Below are positions 47,817 to 55,901 of a stretch of 64,000 bases of DNA, piece by piece; position 1 is the first letter of the stretch, and the number at the start of each line of letters is the position of its first letter. The stretch lies in assembly GCA_964529445.1 (NCBI GenBank), contig CAZGWJ010000002.1, positions 28,699 to 92,698 on the forward strand, in the 5' to 3' direction. The position numbers and the translations under genes are program-made. This DNA is from CAZGWJ01 sp964529445 (GTDB lineage: Bacteria > Oederibacteriota > Muellerivitia > Muellerivitales > Muellerivitaceae). Below the pieces are notes generated by a model. That model worked only from the letters and a program-made list of their open reading frames with translations. It was not told the origin of the DNA and searched no databases.

Positions 47817-48275
47817 CTATTTCGGAGCCGTTCCCCTGGGTCTTCCGGTGATGGGAAGAAATTTCCCCTTCTCGTCCACGAACAGGCGGGTTCCTGCCTT
47901 CCAGCTCTTCCCCCCCGCCCAGACGTCGTCCGAGGCGATCTCCACGATCTGCCCGATCTTCCAGACGATATCCCGGTCCGTCAGCGGCATCGAATCGCCC
48001 GGTTTCAGGCGGGTGTAATTCGTCAATTCCAGGGAACCCTGCACGACCTCCACCTGCCACATCCGGACCTTGTTGATGACGACGTTGGTGACGCGGATGA
48101 CGGGACTGGGGGGCTTCACGAAGCGGGGTGTCCGGACCGGTTTGGGCTTCGCGGGCGTGGCGGCTCTCGCGGTGGGGGAAGGGGAGGCGGAGGCCGGAGG
48201 CGGTGGCGCCGCCCCGGCGTCCAGGATAAACGCAACGGACAGCGACAGGACGAGGAAGCACAGGAGCTTTTTCAT
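47817..48275 (-). CDS. Small secreted or periplasmic protein
   Basis: About 152 residues with a cleavable signal (KKLLCFLVLSLSVAFILDAGA), a Pro/Ala/Lys-rich spacer, and a compact beta-rich domain (VIRVTNVVINKVRMWQVEVVQGSLELTNYTRLKPGDSMPLTDRDIVWKIGQIVEI). Not recognised. It is convergent with the zinc-ribbon gene, only 11 nt apart. The start at 48275 begins the signal sequence. Confidence 0.6.
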   Translation of the reverse strand: MKKLLCFLVLSLSVAFILDAGAAPPPPASASPSPTARAATPAKPKPVRTPRFVKPPSPVIRVTNVVINKVRMWQVEVVQGSLELTNYTRLKPGDSMPLTDRDIVWKIGQIVEIASDDVWAGGKSWKAGTRLFVDEKGKFLPITGRPRGTAPK

Positions 48276-48356
48276 GGGATGCCCTCCCGGAAGGATGGGG
48301 ACAGTATACGGTATCCCACGGCCCACCGTCGGAAATGACCCGCGAGGCCTTGGAAC

Positions 48357-51300
48357 CTACAAATCCGCCCCGTCTTCCTCCTCGAGCGATTGGGGCTGAG
48401 CCCTCTCCAGGCGCGAGAGGAGGGAATAGGCGCTCGGGACCACGAAAAGGGTGAGGAGGGTCGAGACGGCCATGCCGCCGATGACGGCCACGGCCATGGG
48501 AATGCGGGTCTCGGCTCCGGGGCCCAGGGCCAGGGCCGGAGGGATGGCCGCCGCGATGGTGGCGAGACTCGTCATGAAGATGGGGCGCAAGCGGACGGGG
48601 CACGCGTGCAGAAGCGCCTCCCGCACCCCGAGGCCGCGGGCGCGGGCCTGGTTGGTGAAGTCCACCAGCAGGATGGAGTTCTTCTTCACGAGGCCCATCA
48701 GCAGGATGAGGCCGATGAAGCTGTACACGTTCAGGGATTGGCCGGTCACGACGAGCGCGATCAGGGCCCCCGAGAAGGAGAAGGGAAGGGCGAGGAGGAT
48801 CGTGAAGGGGTGGATGAAGCTGTTGAACTGGCTTCCCAGGATCATGTAGGCCACCACGATGCCCAGAAGAAGGGCGAAAAGCAGGGATTGGAAGGATTCG
48901 CTCATGCCCTGGGCGCTCCCTGAAAGAACGGCGTGGTAACCCTCGGGCAGGACCTCACGGGCAATCTTCAGGGATTGATCGATGGCCGTCTGCTGGTCCA
49001 CGCCCGGGGCGGGACTCCCGTACACCGAGATGGCTCTTTCCCGGTTGATTCGGGTGATGGACTGCAGGGAGGACCTTTCGGCCAGTTTCACGACCTCGGA
49101 GAGGCGCACCCGCTCCCCGCGGTTGTTGCGCACGTAGAGGCGGGAAATGTCCTCCTTGCTCAGGCGCTGGTCGCGCTTCAGGCGCACGCGCACGTCGTAG
49201 CGATGTCCTCCCTCGGTGTACTTGCCGGTGCGGGAACCGCCCATCAGGACCTGGATCACGTTGCCGATGGAGGACATCGAGACGCCCCGCAGGGCCGCGG
49301 CCTCTCGGTCCGGCACCACCTGGAGTTCCGGCTGGCCCAGCAGGAAATTGGTGTCCACGTCCACCGCCGTGCCGGATTCCTCCATGCGCCGCTCGATCTC
49401 GAGGGCCGCCTTCGACAGGACGTCCCAATCGGGGCCTCGGACGGTGAACTCGACGGGGAAACCGCGGCCCGATGAGAACCCGCTCATGGAGGGGTCCTGG
49501 ACCGTCACCTTCAAGCCCTTTTCGATCTTCGGGAGGTCGCGACGGAGGACCTGTGCGAATTCCTGCTGGGTGAGCCGCCGGGGTACGATCTTCCCGACGG
49601 ACTTTTCAAACGCGGGTTTCGCGGAAGCGACCCATGTGTTTCCCGAAGCCGAAGGTTTGCCCGTCTCGGGTGATTTGCCTTTTGGGGCCGCTTGGGCCGT
49701 CGAACCCGAGGATCCCGTCTTCTTCGGGTCCGCCGTTTGCGGGGTTTGTCCCGGGGAGTTCGAGGAAGCGGGCTTGGCTCCGGGCTTCCGGCGCAGGTCG
49801 AAGAGGGGTTCATTCGAGAGCGGGCGCTTCTCGGGGGGTTTCATCGTCACGAAAGCCATGGCGGTATTGACTTCGCCGCCTCCCCAGCCGCCGATGTTCA
49901 TGAAATAACCCTCGAGTTCCGGTTTGCCCGAGAAGTACTCCTCCAGCTTGCGCATGACCGAGTCGGTGTATTCCAACGAACTGCCCATGGGGGTCTGGAA
50001 GCGCACCATGAGGGTGCTGGTGTCCTGGGCGGGCGAGAACTCCTTGCGGATGGGCTTCAGCAGGAGGAAGGAGGAGGCGAAGAAGAGAAGCGCGATGCCA
50101 ATGACGGTCCAGCGGTGGTCGAGACACCAGGGCAGGGCACGGCCGTAGAGAGCGGACAGTTCACGGTAGCGGGCGTTGACCCAGCGCGTGAAGCGGGATT
50201 CCCCCTCGCCCACCTCCAGGAACTGCGAGGTGCGCATGGGGGTGAGGGTGATGGCCTCGAGGAGGGACAGCAGGACCGCCGCCGAGATGGCCACTCCGAA
50301 CTGGAAGAAGAACTTGCCCATGATGCCTTCCATGAAGACCACAGGGAGGAAGATGGCCACGATGGACAGGGTGGTGGCGGTGGCCGCGAAGGTGATCTGC
50401 CGGGCGCCCCGGCGGGCCCCCTCCACGCGGCTTTCCCCCTTCTCCCGGTGCCGAACAATGTTCTCCAGCACCATGATGGCGTCATCCACCACGACCCCGA
50501 TGGCCAGGGAGATCGCCAGGAGGGTGAAGGTGTTGAGGGTGAATCCTGCGAAATGAAGAACGATGAAGGTGCCCAGGATGGAAGTGGGGATGGCCAGAAG
50601 GATGTTGATGGTGGAGGAGAAACTGCCCAGGAAGATCCAGCACACGAGAGCCGTCAGCAGGGCTGAGAGGATGATGGTGAATTCGAGTTCGTGGATGGAT
50701 TCCTCGACGAACTGTGTGGCATCGAACCGGACGTGGATGCGGTAGCCGGGGGGCAGGTCGCGGTTGAGTTCCTCGGCCCTGGTTTTGGCCTTCTTGGCCA
50801 CCTCGACCGCGTTGGAGCCGCGCTGCTTGCGGATCCCCATGCCCGCCGCGGATTGCCCGTTGGTGCGGGCGATGCGCCGGATGTCGTCGAGGCCGTCCTC
50901 GATGTCGGCCACCTCCTTGAGGCGCATGACACGGTACAGGGGGGATCCTCCTCGGGAGGCGATGGGGATTTCGCTGAAGGCCTCGACGGCCGGTGCCTCG
51001 CCCATGAAGCGGATGTTGTATTCCCGGTTGGGGGTTTCCAGGCGGCCGGCCGGAACTTCAATGTGCTCACGGGAAAGGGTGTTAAGGATGTCGTCCACGG
51101 TGAGTTCCCGGTCGGCAAGGCGCTCCCCGTCCACCCAGATGCGGAGGTTGCGGTCCACGTAACCGCCCAAAAAGACCTCGGCCACGCCGGGGATGGTCTG
51201 GAAGGCGTCCTTCAGGCGGTTCTTCAAAAGGTCCATCACGGCTCGGCGTTCGCCCTCGGGATAGGTGACGGCCAACCAGAGGATGGGCTGGTCCTCGGGA

Positions 51301-51695
51301 TTCTGCTTGGAGATGACCGGCGGATCCACGTCCTTGGGAAGGGACCGCTGGGCCTGGGACACCTTGGACTGGATCTCCTGCAGGGCGATGTCCACGTCAC
51401 GCTCGATGTCGAGTTCGACGGTCACGTTGGCGCGCCCGAAACGGCAGGAGGACCGAACTTCCTTGACGCCCTCCACGCTCATGACCGCGTCCTCGAGGAC
51501 GTCGGCCACGTCGGATTCCATGATCTCGGGAGAGGCGCCCTCCATGGAGACGGAGATATTGACCATCGGGAAGTCTACGTCGGGCATCTGCGAAAGCCCC
51601 ATGCGAGAGAAGGAAAGGGCCCCGAACAGCATGAGAGCGAACATCAGCATCCATGCGAAAACCGGGTTCTTGATGGATATGTCGGATAAAGTCAT
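48357..51695 (-). CDS. RND-family efflux transporter, inner-membrane pump
   Basis: A proton-driven pump (AcrB/HAE-type) of about 1,112 residues. Blocks seen are NPVFAWMLMFALMLFGALSFSRMGLSQMPDVDFP at the N-terminus, the proton-relay helix LAISLAIGVVVDDAIMVLENIVRH, and GLVKKNSILLVDFTNQARARG with RPIFMTSLATIAAAIPPAL in the C-terminal half. A Ser/Pro/Lys-rich insertion of roughly 75 residues interrupts the second periplasmic loop. The start is at 51695, with AAAGGA upstream and a duplicated copy of this start region 97 bp further up. Co-oriented with the TolC-like gene; no adaptor gene lies between. Confidence 0.92.
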   Translation of the reverse strand: MTLSDISIKNPVFAWMLMFALMLFGALSFSRMGLSQMPDVDFPMVNISVSMEGASPEIMESDVADVLEDAVMSVEGVKEVRSSCRFGRANVTVELDIERDVDIALQEIQSKVSQAQRSLPKDVDPPVISKQNPEDQPILWLAVTYPEGERRAVMDLLKNRLKDAFQTIPGVAEVFLGGYVDRNLRIWVDGERLADRELTVDDILNTLSREHIEVPAGRLETPNREYNIRFMGEAPAVEAFSEIPIASRGGSPLYRVMRLKEVADIEDGLDDIRRIARTNGQSAAGMGIRKQRGSNAVEVAKKAKTRAEELNRDLPPGYRIHVRFDATQFVEESIHELEFTIILSALLTALVCWIFLGSFSSTINILLAIPTSILGTFIVLHFAGFTLNTFTLLAISLAIGVVVDDAIMVLENIVRHREKGESRVEGARRGARQITFAATATTLSIVAIFLPVVFMEGIMGKFFFQFGVAISAAVLLSLLEAITLTPMRTSQFLEVGEGESRFTRWVNARYRELSALYGRALPWCLDHRWTVIGIALLFFASSFLLLKPIRKEFSPAQDTSTLMVRFQTPMGSSLEYTDSVMRKLEEYFSGKPELEGYFMNIGGWGGGEVNTAMAFVTMKPPEKRPLSNEPLFDLRRKPGAKPASSNSPGQTPQTADPKKTGSSGSTAQAAPKGKSPETGKPSASGNTWVASAKPAFEKSVGKIVPRRLTQQEFAQVLRRDLPKIEKGLKVTVQDPSMSGFSSGRGFPVEFTVRGPDWDVLSKAALEIERRMEESGTAVDVDTNFLLGQPELQVVPDREAAALRGVSMSSIGNVIQVLMGGSRTGKYTEGGHRYDVRVRLKRDQRLSKEDISRLYVRNNRGERVRLSEVVKLAERSSLQSITRINRERAISVYGSPAPGVDQQTAIDQSLKIAREVLPEGYHAVLSGSAQGMSESFQSLLFALLLGIVVAYMILGSQFNSFIHPFTILLALPFSFSGALIALVVTGQSLNVYSFIGLILLMGLVKKNSILLVDFTNQARARGLGVREALLHACPVRLRPIFMTSLATIAAAIPPALALGPGAETRIPMAVAVIGGMAVSTLLTLFVVPSAYSLLSRLERAQPQSLEEEDGADL

Positions 51696-51828
51696 TTCAG
51701 ATTCCTTTACCACGAAGGCACGAAGTCACGAAAAAAAGCGGGAACGGGATTTGATGGGAAACGGCACCCAACTTCAAAGCTCCATGGGTCATTTCAGATT
51801 CCTTGACCACGAAGGCACGAAGTCTCGA
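51691..51828. repeat. 41-bp direct repeat covering the start region of the RND gene
   Basis: Bases 51691-51731 and 51788-51828 are nearly identical (offset 97 bp). Each contains, on the minus strand, AAGGAAT, an ATG, and a CACGAAGGCACGAAG repeat. The upstream copy opens a 32-codon ORF (51792 down to 51697) that ends just before the true start codon. Confidence 0.8.
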
Positions 51829-51888
51829 AGGGAAGATGGGTTGACGGATCATGGCTTGCCGTTCTTCATGTCTTCGTGACTTCGTGGT
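51806..51888. repeat. Inverted CACGAAG repeat pair at the end of the TolC-like gene
   Basis: ACCACGAAGGCACGAAG at 51806-51822 is inverted at 51872-51888 with one mismatch. The right arm is translated as part of the C-terminus (SPRSHEDMKNG) of the TolC-like protein. Confidence 0.7.
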
Positions 51889-53264
51889 GAAGAGGGCGGC
51901 ATTTCTGTTTTAGGGAGGCGGCCGACGGCCACGCCCAGCCAGATACGGTCCACCAGGGCCTGGTATCTCACACGCCGGTAGTTGTCCTTTGCGGTCTCCA
52001 GGTCCGAGAGGGCGCGCAGGACGTCCAGATGCGTCACGAGGTTCAGGCGGAACTCGCGGGCGATCACGTCGTAGTTCTCCTGCGCCGCCTTCAGGGCCTT
52101 GTCGTAGGCCTCCACCTCCTTCAGGGCGGCTTCGAGGGACCGGTAACTTGCCCGGATCTCCTGCCGGGCCTGCCTCACGACGGTCGAATGGGCGAGTTCC
52201 GCCTGTCGTTTCCTGGATTGCGCTTCGCGCACCCGGCCGTTCACGGACCCGCCCGAGAAGAGGGGAAGGTCCAGGGATAGCCCGGCGTCCCATTTCACGT
52301 CCGAGAGGGTCCCGTCACGGTGGAGGTAGTAGTTTCCGTCGAGTGCAAGGGAAGGCAGATGCCCGCCTTGCGCGGCCAGGACCTGGGCTTCGGCCACCTT
52401 CACGGCAGATTTCGCGGCCGCCACGTCCGCGCGGTGCTCCGCCTCATCCTCGGCCCGCGAGAGGGGGAAATCCACGCCTTGGGGCGCCTCGGTCTCCTTC
52501 AATGCCTGTTCGGGCCCGATGCCGGAAAGGAGGGCCAGGGTCTCCCGCTGCTGAGAAAGGCGGTCCTCCACGTCGAGGAGTTGGGCGTCCAGGCGGGCCA
52601 ATTGGGCCTTGACCGTCAGCATCTCGCTGGGTCGGCTGCGCCCCAGGTTCACGCGCCGCCGGAGTTCGGCGGTTTGTTTCTCCGTGAGTTCTCGGATGGC
52701 GGCGTTGGAGCGGCGGCTTTCCTCGAGCTGGAGGACGGTATAGAAGGCGCGGGTCACGTCGAGGAGGAGTCGTCCCGCCTCGTGGCGCAGTTCGTGCCGG
52801 CGCTGATCGATCTCGTGCGGGGCGCCCTTCAGGGCCGCGACCTCATTCAGGCCCGTGAGGAGGGGTTGTCTCGCGTTCACGGCCAGGGATTTCACGGGGT
52901 CGTCGGCCCCGTCCTGGATCTGGGCGCCTCCCCTCAGGGAAAGGCGGGGAAGGATCGAACCGGTGGCCTGCTGGCGACGGGCATAGGACTGTTCCAGACC
53001 CTCCGCCCGCTGGGGAAGACGCTCGGTCCGGTCGACGGCCAGGGCATACACCTCCCAGAGGGTCAAGGCTTCGGAATTCTTCGCGGACAGGACCTGCCGG
53101 GTCGTGACCCCGGAGGCCTCCTGCAAGGAAGGCTCGATCTTTTCATCCGCGACCTGCACACGGCTGGAGGCGCAACCCCCGATGAGCAGGGCGATCAATA
53201 GGAAGGCAGGGAGTTCGACGGGTTTCCTGTTCAACGGGGCGGTCCTTCCATGCATCGGGTCCAT
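51849..53264 (-). CDS. TolC/OprM-family outer-membrane efflux lipoprotein
   Basis: A 471-residue outer-membrane factor. The N-terminal lipobox IGGC (Cys31) suggests lipidation, as in OprM. Two repeats of the family coiled-coil pattern follow, for example VNARQPLLTGLNEVAALKGAPHEIDQRRHELRHEAGRLLLDVTRAFYTVL and the C-terminal KAAQENYDVIAREFRLNLVTHLDVLRALSDLETAKDNYRRVRYQALV. The last 15 or so residues derive from an intergenic repeat. It lies directly upstream of the RND gene on the same strand. A TTGAAA-N16-GATACT promoter lies just upstream. Confidence 0.88.
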   Translation of the reverse strand: MDPMHGRTAPLNRKPVELPAFLLIALLIGGCASSRVQVADEKIEPSLQEASGVTTRQVLSAKNSEALTLWEVYALAVDRTERLPQRAEGLEQSYARRQQATGSILPRLSLRGGAQIQDGADDPVKSLAVNARQPLLTGLNEVAALKGAPHEIDQRRHELRHEAGRLLLDVTRAFYTVLQLEESRRSNAAIRELTEKQTAELRRRVNLGRSRPSEMLTVKAQLARLDAQLLDVEDRLSQQRETLALLSGIGPEQALKETEAPQGVDFPLSRAEDEAEHRADVAAAKSAVKVAEAQVLAAQGGHLPSLALDGNYYLHRDGTLSDVKWDAGLSLDLPLFSGGSVNGRVREAQSRKRQAELAHSTVVRQARQEIRASYRSLEAALKEVEAYDKALKAAQENYDVIAREFRLNLVTHLDVLRALSDLETAKDNYRRVRYQALVDRIWLGVAVGRLPKTEMPPSSPRSHEDMKNGKP

Positions 53265-53269
53265 TGGAC

Positions 53270-53310
53270 GAACGGCCGTTCAGTATCGTGTCAAACCGGC
53301 CCGTTTTCAA
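53270..53310 (-). promoter_or_regulatory. Promoter of the leftward TolC/RND operon with palindrome
   Basis: On the minus strand TTGAAA (53310-53305) and GATACT (53288-53283) are 16 bp apart. Just downstream lies the perfect palindrome GAACGGCCGTTC (53270-53281), a likely operator near the transcription start. Confidence 0.55.
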
Positions 53311-53755
53311 TACGACCGGTTTTATCGCAGTGGCATGATTTATGCCCATGAATGGGATAAAAAAGGAGGTCCCCCCCTTGACCCGGTGGGATTTAGCGTT
53401 AATATTCGATTAGGCGCGGGAGTGGACGTCATCCTCCCGGGGGCCTTCGAGAAGGCCTATCGCCGAAGTGGTTGTGAAGAGCCAGTTGGGCTGTGATGCT
53501 TGCTGCGAGTTGCTGTTCTTTCAGTGACGGAAGCGGAAGTCGTCGCAGTTGCAGTTGGCTGTGAGTTGTAGCAGTCGCAGTTGTTTTGTGACGTTGGAAC
53601 TCAAGGCCCCGGGGCTGTCAACCGGGGCCTTTTATATTGAATGAAATGGCCCGATCGACCCCCGGCGATCTTTAATATTGCCATGATATGTATCTTGATG
53701 GCCACGACAGGGAAATCACTTATAGATGAAGGTTGCTATTTTTACTGGTCAATGA
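53311..53755. other. Intergenic region with a possible short transcript
   Basis: No conventional gene is seen. A -24/-12-like sequence TGGCATGATTTATGCC lies at 53331-53346, with GG and GC 10 nt apart. A 21-codon ORF follows at 53348-53413 and a 19-codon ORF rich in Cys lies at 53468-53527. A hairpin GGCCTT/AAGGCC occurs near 53441-53456, and a G/T-rich stretch with repeated GCAGTTG runs from about 53500 to 53595 before a terminator. A small RNA or peptide gene is possible. Confidence 0.4.
53603..53638 (+). terminator. Rho-independent terminator of an intergenic transcript
   Basis: AAGGCCCCGG at 53603-53612 pairs perfectly with CCGGGGCCTT at 53622-53631 and is followed by TTATATT. No annotated gene ends upstream on the plus strand, so it probably ends a small RNA or short-peptide message. 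Confidence 0.75.
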
Positions 53756-53784
53756 TTGACATTTAACCGACCGGTCGGTAGATT
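53756..53784 (+). promoter_or_regulatory. TetR-operon promoter with operator in the spacer
   Basis: TTGACA at 53756-53761, 17-bp spacing, and TAGATT at 53779-53784. The perfect 14-bp palindrome ACCGACCGGTCGGT at 53766-53779 occupies the spacer, the classic place for TetR autorepression. The ATG is only 9 nt after the -10 box, so the mRNA is nearly leaderless. Confidence 0.75.
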
Positions 53785-53793
53785 ATACAACCC

Positions 53794-54450
53794 ATGAGGA
53801 CCCTTGACCCCATCAAGCATGCCGAGAACAGGAACCGCATTGTGATAGCGGCTCGAAAACTCTTCGCCGCGCAGGGAGTGGCGGAGACTTCCATGGCCCA
53901 GATCGCCAAGGCCTGCCGGGTGACGAAGGCCACCCTCTACCATTACTTCAAGGGCAAGGAAAACATCTTGGAGTCCATCTTCAACCTGTCCCTCGAGGAA
54001 CACGATCGTTTTGTGGAAAGCATACGGGTCGAGGGAGGACTGGAGAAGACCCTCGAGGAGGTGGGTCGGAGATACATGGAGATCCTCGACCAGCCCTCCA
54101 CGCTGGAGATGATGCGGATCTTCCAGAACGAGGGAATGAAGAGTTCCGTCATCACGCGGCATTACGTGACCCGGAACGGGAAGAGGATGGAGAACTACCT
54201 GAGGATGGGGGTCGAAAAGGGGGTCCTGCCGGACACCGATCCCGCCATCCTGCGCAACGTGGTTTTCACCTTCTTCGGAGCGTTGGAACATCATTTCGTG
54301 CACGCCCACGTTCTCAAGTGCGAGTTCTCCTCCGGTGGTGACGAGGGATACATCCGGTTCCTCGCAAAGATGTTTTCCCGCACCCTCGAGGCCATCCGGC
54401 AGATGGCTCTGGAGGGTCAGATCCCGAAAGGCGGTGTGACGACACCATGA
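53794..54450 (+). CDS. TetR-family transcriptional repressor
   Basis: A 218-residue regulator with the N-terminal helix-turn-helix RNRIVIAARKLFAAQGVAETSMAQIAKACRVTKATLYHYFKGKENIL (about 12-57) and a helical ligand-binding domain. It heads an operon with a TolC-like protein and an RND pump and overlaps the next gene by 4 nt, so it most likely senses pump substrates and represses the operon through the palindrome in its promoter. It may also act on the divergent RND operon. Confidence 0.92.
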   Translation: MRTLDPIKHAENRNRIVIAARKLFAAQGVAETSMAQIAKACRVTKATLYHYFKGKENILESIFNLSLEEHDRFVESIRVEGGLEKTLEEVGRRYMEILDQPSTLEMMRIFQNEGMKSSVITRHYVTRNGKRMENYLRMGVEKGVLPDTDPAILRNVVFTFFGALEHHFVHAHVLKCEFSSGGDEGYIRFLAKMFSRTLEAIRQMALEGQIPKGGVTTP

Positions 54451-55901
54451 GGAAGACCATTTTGGCATCCGCGATCGGGGCGCTCCTCCTGGCGCCGGCT
54501 TTTCCCGTTTCGGGAGGCACTTTGGCGATGGAGGACTACCTCCTGCAGGTGAAGACCCAGGGGCCGGCTTTCCGGTCCGCCCAGTCGGCCGCGGAGGGAT
54601 TGGCCAAGCAGAGGGTCCAATCCGAACTGATCTACTCGCCCATGCTCATCGCGCACGGCCAGCGCACGGACGACCGGAAGGAACAGACCCTGCCCGAATT
54701 CTTCGGGACCCGGACCGTCAACGACCATTACGGGGCGATGCTCAGCAAGAAATGGAGTTTCGGGGCCGACACCTCCATCGGCTACACCTGGATGCGCACC
54801 GACGTGAAGGGCAGCCCCTTCGTCCCGGGCCCCTATTGGGATGCCATGCCCTCGGCGGCCGTCTCGGTGCCCCTTCTCAAGGATTTCGGCGGTTCCCAGA
54901 CCCGCGCCCAGATGGAGAAGATGCGTTCCTCGATCGACGCGGGCGCCTTTTCGGCGCTTTCCGGGCGCGACCAGGTGATCTACGGAGCCCGCATGAGTTA
55001 TGCCGCGCTGGCCCTCGCGCGCGCCGAGGTGAAGACGCGCCAGGAGACCTTGGAACGCACCGCGAAAGTGGTGGCCTGGGCCGAGCGACGGGCGAAGCGC
55101 AACCTGGGGGATGATGCCGAGCCGCTCCAGGCACGCGCCATGCGGCGCGTGAGAGAACTGGAACTCCAGGCGGCCGTGGAGAAGGAACGCGATGCGAGGC
55201 TCGACTTCAACCGCCTGAGGGGCGTCGCCTCCGATGAGGTGCCCGATGAACTGCTGGATGTGGAGGCCCTGGTCTCGGGGCTTGCGTTCGACTGGCCGAA
55301 GGAGACGCCTACGCGGTTCGACCTGAAAGCCGCGGAGGCGCAGGCCCGGGCCGCCCGCGCGGCTTGGAAGGATGCCACGGCCAACGCCTGGCCGGACGTG
55401 AAAGCCTACGCTCAGGTGACGGGCAACGGACAGGATTCAAGATTCCCACCGGCCCACTCCGAGGCCCTGGATTTCGACCGCCCCACCTATGTGTTCGGTG
55501 TGCAGGCCGTCATCCCCCTCGACATCCCGACGGCCGCCAAGGCCGCGGAAGGGTACGAGAAGAATTACCAGGGGTCGCTTTCGGACATCCAGGCCAAGCG
55601 GCTCGAGGTGGACCAGGACTGGAAACGCCTGAACGACCATCTCGCGGACGTGAACCGCCGGCTCGGGATGATGGAGGCCATCGTGAGGATCCAGAAGGAA
55701 AAGGCCGAGATGGAGCGCCAGCGACTGACCGAGGGACGCACCACCCAGTTCCAACTCCAGTCGTTCGAAACGGATTATTCCGAGGCCCGGCTCAACCGCC
55801 TGGGGCTTCTCCTCGAGAAGCTCTCGGTCTGGGCCGAGGGTGAGCGTTTCCTGTCCGCCCAGCGGGCCTATCGCGGCAAGTCCGAGGGAGGTCGCCCGTG
55901 A
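54447..55901 (+). CDS. TolC-family outer-membrane efflux protein
   Basis: A 484-residue outer-membrane channel protein. The signal peptide covers residues 1-24 and there is no lipobox. Coiled-coil hairpins of the family are visible, e.g. GARMSYAALALARAEVKTRQETLERTAKVVAWAERRAKRNLGDDAEPLQARAMRRVRELELQAAVEKERDARLDFNRLRGV and a C-terminal QDWKRLNDHLADVNRRLGMMEAIVRIQKEKAEMERQRLTEGRTTQFQLQSFETDYSEARL. It overlaps both neighbours by 4 nt (ATGA upstream, GTGA downstream), so three genes are translationally coupled. Confidence 0.87.
   Translation: MRKTILASAIGALLLAPAFPVSGGTLAMEDYLLQVKTQGPAFRSAQSAAEGLAKQRVQSELIYSPMLIAHGQRTDDRKEQTLPEFFGTRTVNDHYGAMLSKKWSFGADTSIGYTWMRTDVKGSPFVPGPYWDAMPSAAVSVPLLKDFGGSQTRAQMEKMRSSIDAGAFSALSGRDQVIYGARMSYAALALARAEVKTRQETLERTAKVVAWAERRAKRNLGDDAEPLQARAMRRVRELELQAAVEKERDARLDFNRLRGVASDEVPDELLDVEALVSGLAFDWPKETPTRFDLKAAEAQARAARAAWKDATANAWPDVKAYAQVTGNGQDSRFPPAHSEALDFDRPTYVFGVQAVIPLDIPTAAKAAEGYEKNYQGSLSDIQAKRLEVDQDWKRLNDHLADVNRRLGMMEAIVRIQKEKAEMERQRLTEGRTTQFQLQSFETDYSEARLNRLGLLLEKLSVWAEGERFLSAQRAYRGKSEGGRP

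Noticed and set aside
53104..53496. A 130-codon ORF overlapping the start of the leftward TolC-like gene
   Set aside because: Most of it is antisense to the signal-peptide region and promoter of a well-supported gene, with no ribosome-binding site or recognisable domain.
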